Position numbers and translations under genes: made by a program. From Streptomyces sp. NBC_00435 (GTDB lineage: Bacteria > Actinomycetota > Actinomycetes > Streptomycetales > Streptomycetaceae), in contig NZ_CP107925.1 of the NCBI RefSeq assembly GCF_036014235.1, positions 62,001 through 126,000 of the forward strand: a stretch of 64,000 bases of DNA. Direction: 5' to 3'. Position 1 is the stretch's first letter; each line of letters starts with the position of its first letter. Below are positions 16,547 to 25,072 of the stretch, piece after piece. The notes under the pieces were generated by a model. It was not told where the DNA came from, ran no database searches, and saw nothing but the letters and a program-made list of their open reading frames with translations.

Positions 16547-16570
16547 ATAACGAACGTTCTATTTTTTCAA
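16547..16570 (-). promoter_or_regulatory. ARE-like operator, class CGAACGTTC, upstream of the response regulator
   Basis: ATAACGAACGTTCTATTTTT contains the palindrome GAACGTTC followed by an AT-rich arm, in otherwise GC-rich DNA. Variants of this site precede the sigma-factor, transposase-like and receptor genes at 19587, 19678 and 21743. It lies 41-64 nt before the response-regulator start, where a repressor would cover the promoter. Confidence 0.65.
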
Positions 16571-17040
16571 CTGGCAGGGGCCACTCCCCCTGCGACTTGG
16601 CCAAGTCGGCCCGCCCCCGCCCCGCCCACAACCTGCGACCGGCCCGCGTCCGGCCGTGAGTCGGTAATCAGCCAGTTCTGGTTCAAAGGCGGCAATCCGG
16701 GAAGGCGAGGGGTCGTTCGGCCGTTGAGGCTGTGCCGGACCGACCGGCACCGCGAACGGAACACAACCGACCGCGAGGGCACGGAGGTGGCCTGTGGCAG
16801 CACCCGTACGGCCCGCCCGGGCATCGCGCCCGGGCCTGGTCAGAACGCGCCACGCTGCCGGAAGTGCCCGCCGACCGCCGCCCGCCTGCCGTGGCCTCAT
16901 GGGACCACCCCGCTGACGGGCCACTTGACCGAAGAGACACACGTGCGCGTACCCGCCCCACCCGCGGTGTGCCCTCCGGGCCACCGCGCGTCCGGCCACT
17001 GCGGCCGGCGGCCCCGGGTGGGTGGAATCCGGAGCGAGTC
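16571..17040. other. non-coding gap between response regulator and TetR gene
   Basis: The gap between the divergent genes is 534 bp including the operator. The only other structure seen is a perfect 14-bp palindrome GACTTGGCCAAGTC at 16594-16607, a possible operator. Open frames across the region are arginine/proline-rich and look non-coding. No RNA gene recognised. Confidence 0.5.
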
Positions 17041-17643
17041 ATGGTGAAACAGGAGAGGGCCGCCCGTACCCGGGAGGCCCTGGTGCAGGCCGCGGCCTCG
17101 GCGTTCGACCGCGCGGGGTACGAGGCCACGACACTGGCCCGGGTCAGCAAGGCGGCCGGCATCTCCATCGGCGCCCTGACCTTTCACTTCCGGACGAAGG
17201 ACGAACTGGCGGACGCCGTACAGCTCCGCGGCGAATCCGTCCTCCGGCAGGCGACGGACCGGGCCGCCGCGCGCGGGGGCCCGCCCCTCCAGTCCGTGAT
17301 CGCCCTGACCGTGCGGATCGCGGGGCTGCTGGAGGAGGACGCCACGGTCCGCGCCGCCGCGCGGCTCGCGCGCGAGCGCGTGGGCGCCAGCGCCGCCTGG
17401 TCCGCGCTGTGGCTGCCCACCCTCGACCGGCTGCTCGCGCGGGCGGAGGGCGAACTGCGCCCGGGCACGGACCGCAAGACGGTCCTCGCCCTGGTCGCCT
17501 ACCTCGTCACCGGCGCCGAGGCCTACGCCCGCGACCGGGCGGGCACCCCGGGGAGAGCGGCCGACAGCACCGAGCAGCAGCTCACGCGGATCTGGCGGGT
17601 GGTCCTGCCCGGGCTGGCGGGCGGGGACCGGGTTTCACCGTGA
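17041..17643 (+). CDS. TetR-family gamma-butyrolactone-receptor-like regulator
   Basis: 200 aa from the ATG at 17041, with GGAG 8 nt upstream. The N-terminal helix-turn-helix (residues 8-55: TREALVQAAASAFDRAGYEA, VSKAAGISIGALTFHF) is of the ScbR/ArpA type, and a receptor-like C-terminal helical domain follows. It is shorter than true receptors and could be a pseudo-receptor that senses the pathway product. It faces the MFS exporter gene tail to tail with 22 nt between. No ARE-like site is seen before it. Confidence 0.85.
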   Translation: MVKQERAARTREALVQAAASAFDRAGYEATTLARVSKAAGISIGALTFHFRTKDELADAVQLRGESVLRQATDRAAARGGPPLQSVIALTVRIAGLLEEDATVRAAARLARERVGASAAWSALWLPTLDRLLARAEGELRPGTDRKTVLALVAYLVTGAEAYARDRAGTPGRAADSTEQQLTRIWRVVLPGLAGGDRVSP

Positions 17644-17665
17644 CCCGGGGCCGGCCCGCCCCGGT

Positions 17666-18877
17666 TCAGGAAGCCGTACTGGACCGCTTGGCGGGAAAGC
17701 CGTGCGTCCGGGCGGCGAGCACCACGACGAGGACCGGCGCGAGGAACACCAGGACGCTCCAGGGGAACGAACGGGAACCGAGGAGGTCGAGGAGGATGCC
17801 GCCGATGACTCCGCCGCCGGCCATGGCCCCGTTCCACGAGGTGACGAGCATGGCCTGGGCGGCGTCGGCCGACTCCCCGCCCGCGTCGCCCACGGCCGTC
17901 TGGAGCAGCGTCGGTGCACCGCCCCAGCCCAGGCCCCACAGGGTCACCGCGGCGTAGACCACGAGGTGGCTGCCGGAGAGCAGGGCCAGCGCGGCGGCCG
18001 CCACGGCGATCAGCAGGGTGCTCGCGATCATGAGCGTGCGCAGCCTGCGGTTGATCTGGGCGCCCACGACCCAGATGCTCACGAGCGAGGCGACGCCGAA
18101 GACGAGCAGGACCAGGTCGGTGGAGCCGCCCATGCCCAGCTCGTCGAGGAAGGTCGCGATGAAGGTGTAGAGGATGGTGTGGGCCAGGACGAGGACCAGG
18201 GTCACGAACAGGACCGGGGTGACTCCGGGGACCCGCAGGGCCCGCAGCATCGGAGGCCCGTCGCTGGCGCGCTGCCCCGGGAAGTCGGGGACCGCCGCGG
18301 CGATCCAGCCGAGCAGGACGACGGTGAGCCCGGTCATGGCGAGGAACGCGATCTGCCAGCTCAGGGCCTTGCCGAGGAAGGTCCCCGCGGGGACGCCGAG
18401 GGACAGGGCGACCGGGATCCCGGCCATGGAGACGGCGATCGCCCGGCCCTGCAGGTGCGCGGGCGCCATCCGCCGGGCGTAGCCGGCGAGCAGGGCCCAG
18501 GCCAGGCCGGCGGCCACACCGGCGACGAAGCGGGCCCCCATCGTCAGGGCGTAGGACGTGGACAGGGCGGTGACCGTGTTGGCGACGCCGAAGCCGGCCA
18601 TGGCGGTCAGCAGCAGCCGCTTGCGGCGCCAGGCCGCGGTCGCCGCGGTCAGGGGTATCGCTGTGAGGGCGGTTCCGATCGCGTAGATCGTCACCGTCTG
18701 GCCGGTCGCCGACTCACTGACGCCCAGGTCCCCGCTCATCGCGGGCAGCAGGCCCGCGGGCAGGGTCTCCGTCAGGCTGGTGATGAAGACCGCCGTGGCG
18801 AGGGCGAGCAGGGCGAGCATCGGGAGCTTCTGCTCCCCGGTGGCGGGCCGCACGTCGGCGGGCACTTGTGTGGTCAT
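17666..18877 (-). CDS. MFS efflux transporter (DHA1, Cmx/CmlR-like)
   Basis: 403 aa with twelve predicted membrane spans. The opening span ATAVFITSLTETLPAGLLPAMSGDLGVSESATGQ and the loop after span 2 are characteristic of the DHA1 drug:H+ antiporter family that includes chloramphenicol exporters. It is 43 nt downstream of the SigR-like sigma gene on the same strand, so the two probably form an operon under the ARE-like site at 19587. It is a candidate for product export or self-resistance. Confidence 0.9.
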   Translation of the reverse strand: MTTQVPADVRPATGEQKLPMLALLALATAVFITSLTETLPAGLLPAMSGDLGVSESATGQTVTIYAIGTALTAIPLTAATAAWRRKRLLLTAMAGFGVANTVTALSTSYALTMGARFVAGVAAGLAWALLAGYARRMAPAHLQGRAIAVSMAGIPVALSLGVPAGTFLGKALSWQIAFLAMTGLTVVLLGWIAAAVPDFPGQRASDGPPMLRALRVPGVTPVLFVTLVLVLAHTILYTFIATFLDELGMGGSTDLVLLVFGVASLVSIWVVGAQINRRLRTLMIASTLLIAVAAAALALLSGSHLVVYAAVTLWGLGWGGAPTLLQTAVGDAGGESADAAQAMLVTSWNGAMAGGGVIGGILLDLLGSRSFPWSVLVFLAPVLVVVLAARTHGFPAKRSSTAS

Positions 18878-18920
18878 GGTGTATCAGCTCAAACCTTCGC
18901 GAATGTAGGGGTGTCGCCGG

Positions 18921-19535
18921 CTACGGGACGGCGTGGTGCTGGGCGCCGGCCGCGGCCCGGTGCCCCAGGTGCCCGTCGAGCAGGGTCCGCAGCCGCCTTC
19001 GGCCGCGGTGCAGGCGGGAGTTGACCGTGCCGTACGGAATGCCGACCAGTTCGGCGATCTCGTCGTACGGCAGGCCCTCGACGTCGGCGAGGTAGACGAC
19101 GGTGCGGAAATCGCCCGGGATCGCCCGCAGCGCCTCGCTGATCACCGGGTCGGGTATCCGGTCCATGACCTGGGACTCCGCCGAGGGAAGCCCCCCGGAG
19201 GTGTGGGAGGCGGCGCTGGCGAGCTGCCAGTCCTCGATGTCCGAGGTGTGCGCGAAGCGCGGCCCCACCTGCTGTTTGCGGTAGTCGGTGAGGAAGGCGT
19301 TGGTGAGGATCCGCAGCAGCCAGGCCCGCAGGTTGGTACCCGGGCGGAACTGGTGGAAGCTGCGGTACGCCCTGGTGTAGGTCTCCTGCACGAGGTCCTC
19401 GGCGTCCGCGGGATTGCGGGTCAGCCGGGCCGCGTGGGAGTACAGCAGGGGGCGGTAGCCGACGGCGTCCCGCTCGAAGCGAGTCGAGCGCTGCTCGTCC
19501 GTCTCTGTGGCGAGGACCGTGGTCGTGTCCGTCAT
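18921..19535 (-). CDS. ECF sigma factor, SigR-like
   Basis: 204 aa from the ATG at 19535 (MTDTTTVLAT), with AGGAG 11 nt upstream; an earlier in-frame start at 19583 is less likely. Region 2 (RNPADAEDLVQETYTRAYRSFHQFRPGTNLRAWLLRILTNAF) and region 4 (LPYDEIAELVGIPYGTVNSRLHRGRRRL) closely follow the RpoE/SigR pattern. No RsrA-like zinc anti-sigma gene follows; the next gene is the MFS exporter. The promoter carries an ARE-like operator, so this sigma factor may relay a quorum-type signal rather than disulfide stress. Confidence 0.9.
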   Translation of the reverse strand: MTDTTTVLATETDEQRSTRFERDAVGYRPLLYSHAARLTRNPADAEDLVQETYTRAYRSFHQFRPGTNLRAWLLRILTNAFLTDYRKQQVGPRFAHTSDIEDWQLASAASHTSGGLPSAESQVMDRIPDPVISEALRAIPGDFRTVVYLADVEGLPYDEIAELVGIPYGTVNSRLHRGRRRLRTLLDGHLGHRAAAGAQHHAVP

Positions 19536-19586
19536 GAGTTCTTGTGCTCCTGTACTGGCGGAGCCGGATTCGGCACAGTGCACGAT

Positions 19587-19610
19587 GACATATCGATCGT
19601 TCGGTTTTCT
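19587..19610 (-). promoter_or_regulatory. ARE-like operator upstream of the sigma-factor gene
   Basis: GACATATCGATCGTTCGGTT with a following TTCT arm lies 52-75 nt upstream of the sigma-factor ATG. The core CGATCGTTCG is a variant of the CGAACGTTC sites at 16547 and 19678. Confidence 0.55.
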
Positions 19611-19677
19611 TTACCCCTGGAAGGCCCAGAACGACCTTGGCAACTTCGCGGCGGGACTCTTCGCCCCTCCGGGGCTG

Positions 19678-19704
19678 AAAAAAAAGCGAACGTTCTGTAC
19701 TATC
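19678..19704 (+). promoter_or_regulatory. ARE-like operator upstream of the transposase-like gene
   Basis: An A8 run leads into GCGAACGTTCTGTACTAT (19686-19703), which shares the GAACGTTCT core with the response-regulator site. It ends 54 nt before the ATG at 19758. An A8 run in such GC-rich DNA is conspicuous and is also present at 21743. Confidence 0.6.
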
Positions 19705-19757
19705 TCTCGATGTGAGGCCGGCCCACGCCGGCATCCGGCAGTGGAACAGGGGGAGAG

Positions 19758-21002
19758 ATGACGGCACATACCCGGACCGGAGCCCTCGTCGCCGCGAACA
19801 CCGCGGACACGGCTCTGGAAGACTTCACCGAACGCCTCTTCGGCCACTTACCCCGAGCCGACCAGCGCCGGTGGGCCCAGGTCTACCTGCGGGGGCTGCT
19901 GACCACCCCGGGCAAGAAGTCCGTACGCCAGCTCGCCGCCGCCGTCACCGAATCGCCCACCGCGTCCCAGTCCCTCCAGCAGTTCATCAGCGCGAGCCCC
20001 TGGGACTGGGGCCCGGCCCGCCGGGAGCTGCTCCGCTGGATCGAGGAACGGCACACGGCACACGCCTGGACCATCGGTGAGGCCGTCCTGCCCAAGCGCG
20101 GCGATCATTCGGTCGGCGTGCACCGGCGTTTCGATCCCGCCGCCGGACGGACCGTCAACTGCCAGCTCGGCTTCGGGCTCTTCCTGTCCCTGGACGGGGC
20201 GAGCGTGCCCGTCGACTGGCGGCTGCTGCTCCCCGGGACCTGGTCGGCGGACCCGGCCCTGCGCCGGCGGGCGCGCATCTCGCCCGAGGTCGCGCACCAG
20301 GCGCCCGAGGCCCTCGTGCTCGAGCTCATCGACGCGATCTCCGCCCACACCTCGTCCGTCCGGGCCCCCGTGGTCGCCGATCTGAGCCGGCTCCCCGGCG
20401 CCGGTGCGCTGATCGGCATGCTCGGCCGGCGCGGCCAGGACTTCCTGGTGTCCGTCCCGGCCACCCTCGCGGTCAGTGCCGCCGGGATAGCCAACGACCG
20501 CGGCGGGCCCGCCGGAACGCTCCGGTCCACGACCACCGCGGGCGAGTTCGCGCGGCTCGGCCTCACCCGCCATCCGTACGCGGCCCTGCTCACCGGCCCC
20601 GACGGAACCCCGCGAAGGCCCCGGATCCAGTCGGGGCTGGTGCGGGTACCCGGTGCGGAGACAGGGAGCGCCGGACCGCGCCGGACGTACCGCCTGTTCG
20701 GCGAACGGCACCCCGGCAACGGCTCCGGCTCCGGCCGGCGGGACCGGCAGGTCTGGCTCACCAACATGAACGAGCACCAGATGGACGATCTGCTCCGCCT
20801 GGTCCGCCGGCCGGCCGAGTCCGCCCACGCCCTCAGCTCACTGGCGGGCGAGTTCGGCCTCCTCGACTTCGAGGGGCGTTCCTTCCCCGGCTGGCACCAC
20901 CACATGACGCTGATGTCGGCCGCGTACGCCTACGAGAGCCTCTCGGCGCGGCGTCGGCAGCCGGGTCGCGCCCCGGCGCAGGAGGTGCGGCGCTCCGCCT
21001 GA
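19758..21002 (+). CDS. domesticated IS701-type transposase-like protein
   Basis: 414 aa. The N-terminus (FTERLFGHLPRADQRRWAQVYLRGLLTTPGKKSVRQLAAAV) and the SVGVHRRFDPAAGRTVNCQLGFGLFLS segment match IS701/IS4-like DDE transposases. The first catalytic position, usually an Asp-Asp pair before a TGFLKKG-like stretch, reads IGEAVLPKRGDHSVGV, so the metal-binding Asp is lost. No terminal inverted repeats or target-site duplication flank it, and it has its own promoter with an ARE-like operator. A regulatory or structural DNA-binding role is more likely than transposition. Confidence 0.75.
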   Translation: MTAHTRTGALVAANTADTALEDFTERLFGHLPRADQRRWAQVYLRGLLTTPGKKSVRQLAAAVTESPTASQSLQQFISASPWDWGPARRELLRWIEERHTAHAWTIGEAVLPKRGDHSVGVHRRFDPAAGRTVNCQLGFGLFLSLDGASVPVDWRLLLPGTWSADPALRRRARISPEVAHQAPEALVLELIDAISAHTSSVRAPVVADLSRLPGAGALIGMLGRRGQDFLVSVPATLAVSAAGIANDRGGPAGTLRSTTTAGEFARLGLTRHPYAALLTGPDGTPRRPRIQSGLVRVPGAETGSAGPRRTYRLFGERHPGNGSGSGRRDRQVWLTNMNEHQMDDLLRLVRRPAESAHALSSLAGEFGLLDFEGRSFPGWHHHMTLMSAAYAYESLSARRRQPGRAPAQEVRRSA

Positions 21003-21081
21003 CCCGGCGCGGTTCCCCACGCGCCGGGCCGGGCGGACCGGTTTCACCCACGTCGTCGACGTCACCGCGGGCCCCGGCCCG

Positions 21082-21723
21082 CTACTCGCCGGGCTCCGCC
21101 TGCGGCAGCGTAAGGCGCAGCGCGCCGCGGGCCTCCTCGGTGGCGATGGCCGGCAGGAGGTAGCGCCAGAGGGAGGCGATCCGCTGCGGGAGGTCGGCCC
21201 GCCCGGTGGACATCTGGGAGAAGATCTGCGCTCCGGTGAAGGAGCTGACCAGGATCCAGGCGAGCTCGTGGTCGTCGACGTCCGGCTGGAGCTCGCCCTT
21301 CGAGCGGGCGAAGCGCAGCTGCTGGCGGAACTCGAGGACCCAGGCCTGGTAGGCGACGTCGTCGCGCAGACCGAACTCCCCCTGCTCCACCGCCAGCCGT
21401 ACGCCGGCCCGGAGCACCGGGTTGTGCCGCAGCTGGTCCGCGAGGTAGAGCGTGATGTCCACCAGGCGCTGCAGCCCGTCCTCCCCGGACGGGAAGACGA
21501 GGCCGTCGCCCTGCCCGACCATGACGGCGTAGGCGAGTTCTTCCTTTGACGCGAAGTGGAAGTACATTCCACCCTGGGTGACGTCGGCCCGCTTCATGAT
21601 CTTGCTGATGCTGGCGCCGCTGAAGCCGAACTCGTCGAAGACTTCTGCGGCCGCCCGCAGGATGGTCGCTTTGGTCTGGATCGCGCGGTTCTGGGGGACC
21701 CGCTCTCGCTTGCGCTCAGCCAT
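21082..21723 (-). CDS. gamma-butyrolactone receptor (ScbR/ArpA family)
   Basis: 213 aa from the ATG at 21723, with AGGA upstream. The N-terminal DNA-binding domain (RAIQTKATILRAAAEVFDEFGFSGASISKIMKRADVTQGGMYFHFASKEELA) is that of true autoregulator receptors, and the length and the later LVSSFTGAQIFSQM segment also fit. Such proteins repress target promoters until a diffusible butyrolactone or related signal binds. An ARE-like site sits 20 nt before its own start, so autorepression is likely, and three further copies precede nearby genes. No AfsA-type signal synthase is in the window. Confidence 0.9.
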   Translation of the reverse strand: MAERKRERVPQNRAIQTKATILRAAAEVFDEFGFSGASISKIMKRADVTQGGMYFHFASKEELAYAVMVGQGDGLVFPSGEDGLQRLVDITLYLADQLRHNPVLRAGVRLAVEQGEFGLRDDVAYQAWVLEFRQQLRFARSKGELQPDVDDHELAWILVSSFTGAQIFSQMSTGRADLPQRIASLWRYLLPAIATEEARGALRLTLPQAEPGE

Positions 21724-21742
21724 GTGCCTAACTTTCCTCGAC

Positions 21743-21770
21743 AAAAAAAACGAACATCCTCTATTTTAAG
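21743..21770 (-). promoter_or_regulatory. ARE-like operator upstream of the receptor gene
   Basis: An A8 run followed by CGAACATCCTCTATTTTA lies 20-47 nt before the receptor ATG. The left half CGAAC and the CTATTTT arm match the response-regulator site at 16547; the right half is degenerate. Confidence 0.6.
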
Positions 21771-21960
21771 TCGGTTGCGGGGTAAGCACCAGCCGCTTCG
21801 CCCAGGACGTTGCGGGGGAAATCCGATGACGGCTCCGCACGCACGAGCTCCACAGCCGCCATTTTCAGACAACTTGCCCTGGATCCAAGGGTGTTGAGAT
21901 GTGGTGATGTAAGGATCTCCCTCCTCGAACGTCCGTTTGGGAAAAGAGGGGGGACTCCTC

Positions 21961-22458
21961 GTGCGTACGTCACGCTTGCTCGTCGGCGCCGCGTCCGCGG
22001 CCGTCGTACTGACCCTGACCGTGCTGCTGGCCCCGGACGCTTCCGCCGGGCCCGGGCCGGCCGTCCCGGTGCGGCCCGCGAATCCGGCGCCCGAGGCCGG
22101 GCTGGGGGTGACCGCCGGGGGCGGGCACCCCGTGGAGGTCGAGGCCCGGTACGCCACCGCCGACGGGGTCACGCACGTGACCACGTACCTGGCCGCCCCC
22201 GGCGTCAGCGCGCGGCAGCTGGCCGGCAGACTGAGCTACGACTCCGTCCGCTACTTCATCGACGGGACGGTGTCGATCAAGTACAACAACTCCTACCCGT
22301 CGAACCACCGGGCCGTCGTCTGCCACGAGAGCGGCCACGCGTTCGGCCTGGGCCACAACACGAGTACGAACAGCTGCCTCTACGCGTCGAACCCGCAGGC
22401 CAACCTGCCCAACGCGGACGACTGCGCGGAGATCGTGAACCAGCTGTACCCGCGCTGA
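21961..22458 (+). CDS. secreted matrixin-like zinc metallopeptidase
   Basis: 165 aa from a GTG at 21961, with GAGGGGGGA upstream. Residues 1-29 form a signal peptide (MRTSRLL, hydrophobic core, cleavage near DASAG). The catalytic motif HESGHAFGLGH (122-132) provides three zinc-binding histidines and the catalytic Glu of metzincins; a Met-turn could lie in the short C-terminal part. The protein is small for a matrixin but similar to small snapalysin-like Streptomyces enzymes. Two Cys pairs are possible for disulfides. Its role outside the cell is unknown, and it may be unrelated to the flanking clusters. Confidence 0.8.
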   Translation: MRTSRLLVGAASAAVVLTLTVLLAPDASAGPGPAVPVRPANPAPEAGLGVTAGGGHPVEVEARYATADGVTHVTTYLAAPGVSARQLAGRLSYDSVRYFIDGTVSIKYNNSYPSNHRAVVCHESGHAFGLGHNTSTNSCLYASNPQANLPNADDCAEIVNQLYPR

Positions 22459-22471
22459 CCGCGAGCGCCGC

Positions 22472-23071
22472 TCAGGCACACCCCGGTGCGTCAGCGACCG
22501 GGGTGAGCTCCACCGGCCCGTCCAGATAGCCGGGGGCCTCGAAGCGCAGCCGGTCCGGCCCGGTGAGCGTGGCGTAGCCGGGCAGGAGCGGCGGACCCGA
22601 GCCGGGACCCCGCGGGCCGGGCAGTCCCGCCGGGATGCCGACGACCGTGCCGGCCAGCCACGTCCGGCCGGCGAAGGCGAGGCGGCCCAGACCGCAGTGG
22701 ACCGGCCAGTCCACCGGGTAGGCCCGGCCCGTCACCGCGTCGGCCCCCGGGTCGGCGGGCGACGGCTCGCCGGGCGTGACCGTACGGCGCGGCGGCGGCG
22801 GGGCCGGAGGGGTGGCGGGCGCGCTCGCGCCGACGGCAGGGGCGGCGGGGGCCGCGGGCCGGTCCCCGCCCGCGGTGGGGCCCAGTGGGACCAGCGCCGC
22901 GGCCACCGCGCAGAGAAGTACCCCGCCCACCGCGGCGGCCGTCCGGCGGCGCCGGGTCCGACCCTCGCGGATGACCGCCTCCACCGGGGCCGGCCCGGCC
23001 TGTTCCCCGTCGGCCAGCTCCCGCATCCCGGCGCGCAGTGCCGCCTGTTCCTGTTCCTCGTCACCGTTCAC
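22472..23071 (-). CDS. membrane-anchored partner of an ECF sigma factor (putative anti-sigma)
   Basis: 199 aa. An acidic N-terminal region (about 1-30) precedes a basic stretch and one membrane span (TAAAVGGVLLCAVAAALVPL, about 44-63), then a Pro/Ala linker and an extracytoplasmic domain with Cys residues near 127 and at the end. The GTG at 23071 overlaps the sigma-factor stop (GTGA), so it is coupled to it. This layout suits a SigE-group anti-sigma or accessory membrane protein; the ZAS zinc motif is not visible. Confidence 0.6.
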   Translation of the reverse strand: MNGDEEQEQAALRAGMRELADGEQAGPAPVEAVIREGRTRRRRTAAAVGGVLLCAVAAALVPLGPTAGGDRPAAPAAPAVGASAPATPPAPPPPRRTVTPGEPSPADPGADAVTGRAYPVDWPVHCGLGRLAFAGRTWLAGTVVGIPAGLPGPRGPGSGPPLLPGYATLTGPDRLRFEAPGYLDGPVELTPVADAPGCA

Positions 23072-23576
23072 GTGGTGCTCCTCCCCCGCTCCGTGTCGTT
23101 CAGGGCGGCATGGGCCCGCAACCGGGCCAGCCCCTGGCCGTACGCGATTTCACGGTCCCGGCGCTGCAGCCGATCAGCTCCGCCGTTTCCGCGATGCCGA
23201 GGTCCTCGTAGAACCGCAGCACCAGTACGGTGCGTTGCTCGGACGGCAGCGCGGCCAGGGCGCGTGCCAGGTCCACCCGGCGGCCCCATCCGGGCTCCGG
23301 CTCGGGGCCGGCCGTGTCGGGGAGCACCCCGTGCGGCAGTTCGCCGCGCCAGCGGCGGCGCCACCAGGAGCCGTGGACGTTGACGAGCACCCGGCGGGCG
23401 TAGGCGGCCGGATCGTCCCAGGCCCGGTGTCTGGGCCAGGCCAGGTAGACGCGCAGGAGCGCCGCCTGCGTGAGGTCCTGGGCGGTGTCCCGGTCGGCGG
23501 TGAGCAGCAGCGCGGTGCGCAGCATGCGGGGGTACACCGCCTGCGCGAACCGGGTGAACTCCGCGTCCCGCTGCAC
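23068..23576 (-). pseudogene. SigE-like ECF sigma factor interrupted by a frameshift near 23133
   Basis: From the GTG at 23576 (MQRDAEFTRFAQAVYPRML) the frame gives sigma region 2 and region 4 up to CSAGTVKSRTARG, then ends wrongly in WPGCGPMPP. The other frame resumes the expected GLARLRAHAAL and ends at 23068 with a GTGA overlap to the next gene. A single missing base in the GGGGC run at about 23131-23137 explains both. The family is the short SigE70-like group. It is either a sequencing/assembly slip or a recent inactivation; the preserved coupling favours an intact gene. An in-frame GTG at 23618 is an alternative start. Confidence 0.75.
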
Positions 23577-23667
23577 CCGTTGGCCCTCCCCCCCACACCC
23601 GGCTCCGGACGCTTCCACGACTCCGACCGTCTGGGGGCGCCGTCAGGTTCCCCCTTGCCGGAGGGAA

Positions 23668-24222
23668 TCAGTGGGGCGTGTTCAGCCCCGTGACGACCAT
23701 GTGGGTCAGGAGTGCGTAGCTCTCGTCCAGGGCTTCGGGCAGTGCGAACCCGCCTCCGGTTTCGAGGGAGACGAAACCGTGGACCGTGGCGCGCAGGCAG
23801 CGGGCCGCGTGGATGGCGGCGGAGTCCTCGAGGCCGTAGGCGCGCAGGGTGGCGAAGAGGATGGTGATCAGACGTTCCCCGGCTTCGGCCGTACGCGGTT
23901 CGGGGCTGTGCAGGAGGGCCGCGTAGCGGTGGGGGTGGCGCAGGGCGTAGCTGCGCCAGGCCGTCATGAAGGCGCGTATGGCGTCGTCGGCGGAGCGGCC
24001 GATGACGGCGACACCCGTCTCGTCCGCCAGCTCGTTCATGATCCGTGCCGACAGGAGGTCGCGGAGCTCGGCGAGGTTGCGTACGTGCTTGTACAGGGAG
24101 GGGGTCGCCACGCCCGCCCGGCCGGCGACCGCCGACAGGGTCAGGGCCGCCGGGCCCTCCTCGTCGACGATCCGCAGTGCCACGTCGACCACCGCCTCCG
24201 CGGAGAGCGACGCCCTAGGCAC
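23668..24222 (-). CDS. TetR-family repressor with TetR_C_33/WHG-type C-terminus
   Basis: 184 aa from a GTG at 24222. The DNA-binding part is SLSAEAVVDVALRIVDEEGPAALTLSAVAGRAGVATPSLYKHVRNL; the later RATVHGFVSLETGGGF matches the WHG domain group. It overlaps the end of the alpha/beta hydrolase gene by 8 nt, so the two are one operon. The inverted repeat GGCTAATGGC at 25073-25110, upstream of the hydrolase gene, is the likely operator. Confidence 0.88.
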   Translation of the reverse strand: MPRASLSAEAVVDVALRIVDEEGPAALTLSAVAGRAGVATPSLYKHVRNLAELRDLLSARIMNELADETGVAVIGRSADDAIRAFMTAWRSYALRHPHRYAALLHSPEPRTAEAGERLITILFATLRAYGLEDSAAIHAARCLRATVHGFVSLETGGGFALPEALDESYALLTHMVVTGLNTPH

Positions 24223-25051
24223 GGGCGGCCTCGTTCAGGAAGGACACGACGGCGGCGGCGGTTTCGGCGGGGAACTGCGCGTGGGCGTAGTGGCCCGCGC
24301 CCTCGATCACTTCGAGGCGGCCTCGGCCGGCGGGCAGCTCCGAGACGATGGCCGCGCCCTCGGCGCGGGGGTCGGCCCAGTCGGGGTCCAGGGTGCCCTC
24401 GATGACCAGTGCGGGGCACTGGACGTCGCCGAGGCGGGCGCCCGCGTCGGTGGGGGCGGACATGCCCATCTTGGCGACGACGGCCATCCGGCCCGGCCGG
24501 CGCAGGTCGCTCTCGAGGGCGGCGAGGTGGTCGGCGAAGCCGGCGGGGCGGGTGCCCGGGTAGGCGTGCTCGAGGTAGCGCTTCCACAGGCCGGCGCTGC
24601 GCAGCATGCCGGTGCCCATGAGGAGCAGCATCCCCTTGCGGTAGCGGGCGTTGGACCCGAGGGCGCCGAACTCGATCTTCTGCGCGCGGGTGAAGGGGCT
24701 GATCTCGACGATCGCGCTGACCAGCGCGGGCTCCTGAGCCGCCGCGATGGTGGCGGCGCCACCGGCGAAGGAGTGGCCGACGATGACGGCGGGGCCGCCC
24801 AGGTGCCGGATCAGGGCGAGCAGGTCGCCCGCCACGTCGGTGCGGGTGTACGAGGCCCAGCCGGTGCTCGACTCCCCGTGTCCGCGCAGGTCGGTGGCGG
24901 CCACGCGGTATCCGGCGGCGACGAGGAGGGCGGCGCTCTCGCGGTAGGCCGCGCGGTTGTCGCCCATGCCGTGGGCGAGCACGATCAGCGGACCCTCGCC
25001 CGTGACCTCGTACGCGAGCTGTCCGCCGTCGGTTTTCAGAAAGTCCGTCAT
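24215..25051 (-). CDS. alpha/beta hydrolase
   Basis: 278 aa. The oxyanion segment LIVLAHGMGDNRAAYRE, the nucleophile elbow VGHSFAGGA (Ser near residue 92), an Asp in IEGTLDPDWADP and the catalytic His in EGAGHYAHAQFP are all present. The cytosolic enzyme would hydrolyse an ester, lactone or similar bond. It is cotranscribed with its own TetR regulator, a common layout for a small detoxification pair, and is probably independent of the clusters on either side. Confidence 0.9.
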   Translation of the reverse strand: MTDFLKTDGGQLAYEVTGEGPLIVLAHGMGDNRAAYRESAALLVAAGYRVAATDLRGHGESSTGWASYTRTDVAGDLLALIRHLGGPAVIVGHSFAGGAATIAAAQEPALVSAIVEISPFTRAQKIEFGALGSNARYRKGMLLLMGTGMLRSAGLWKRYLEHAYPGTRPAGFADHLAALESDLRRPGRMAVVAKMGMSAPTDAGARLGDVQCPALVIEGTLDPDWADPRAEGAAIVSELPAGRGRLEVIEGAGHYAHAQFPAETAAAVVSFLNEAARA

Positions 25052-25072
25052 GGCCCGTCTCCCAGGAGCGGT

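Noticed and set aside
19758..21002. Active insertion sequence at the IS701-like gene
   Set aside because: No terminal inverted repeats or target duplication are seen and the first catalytic Asp is replaced.
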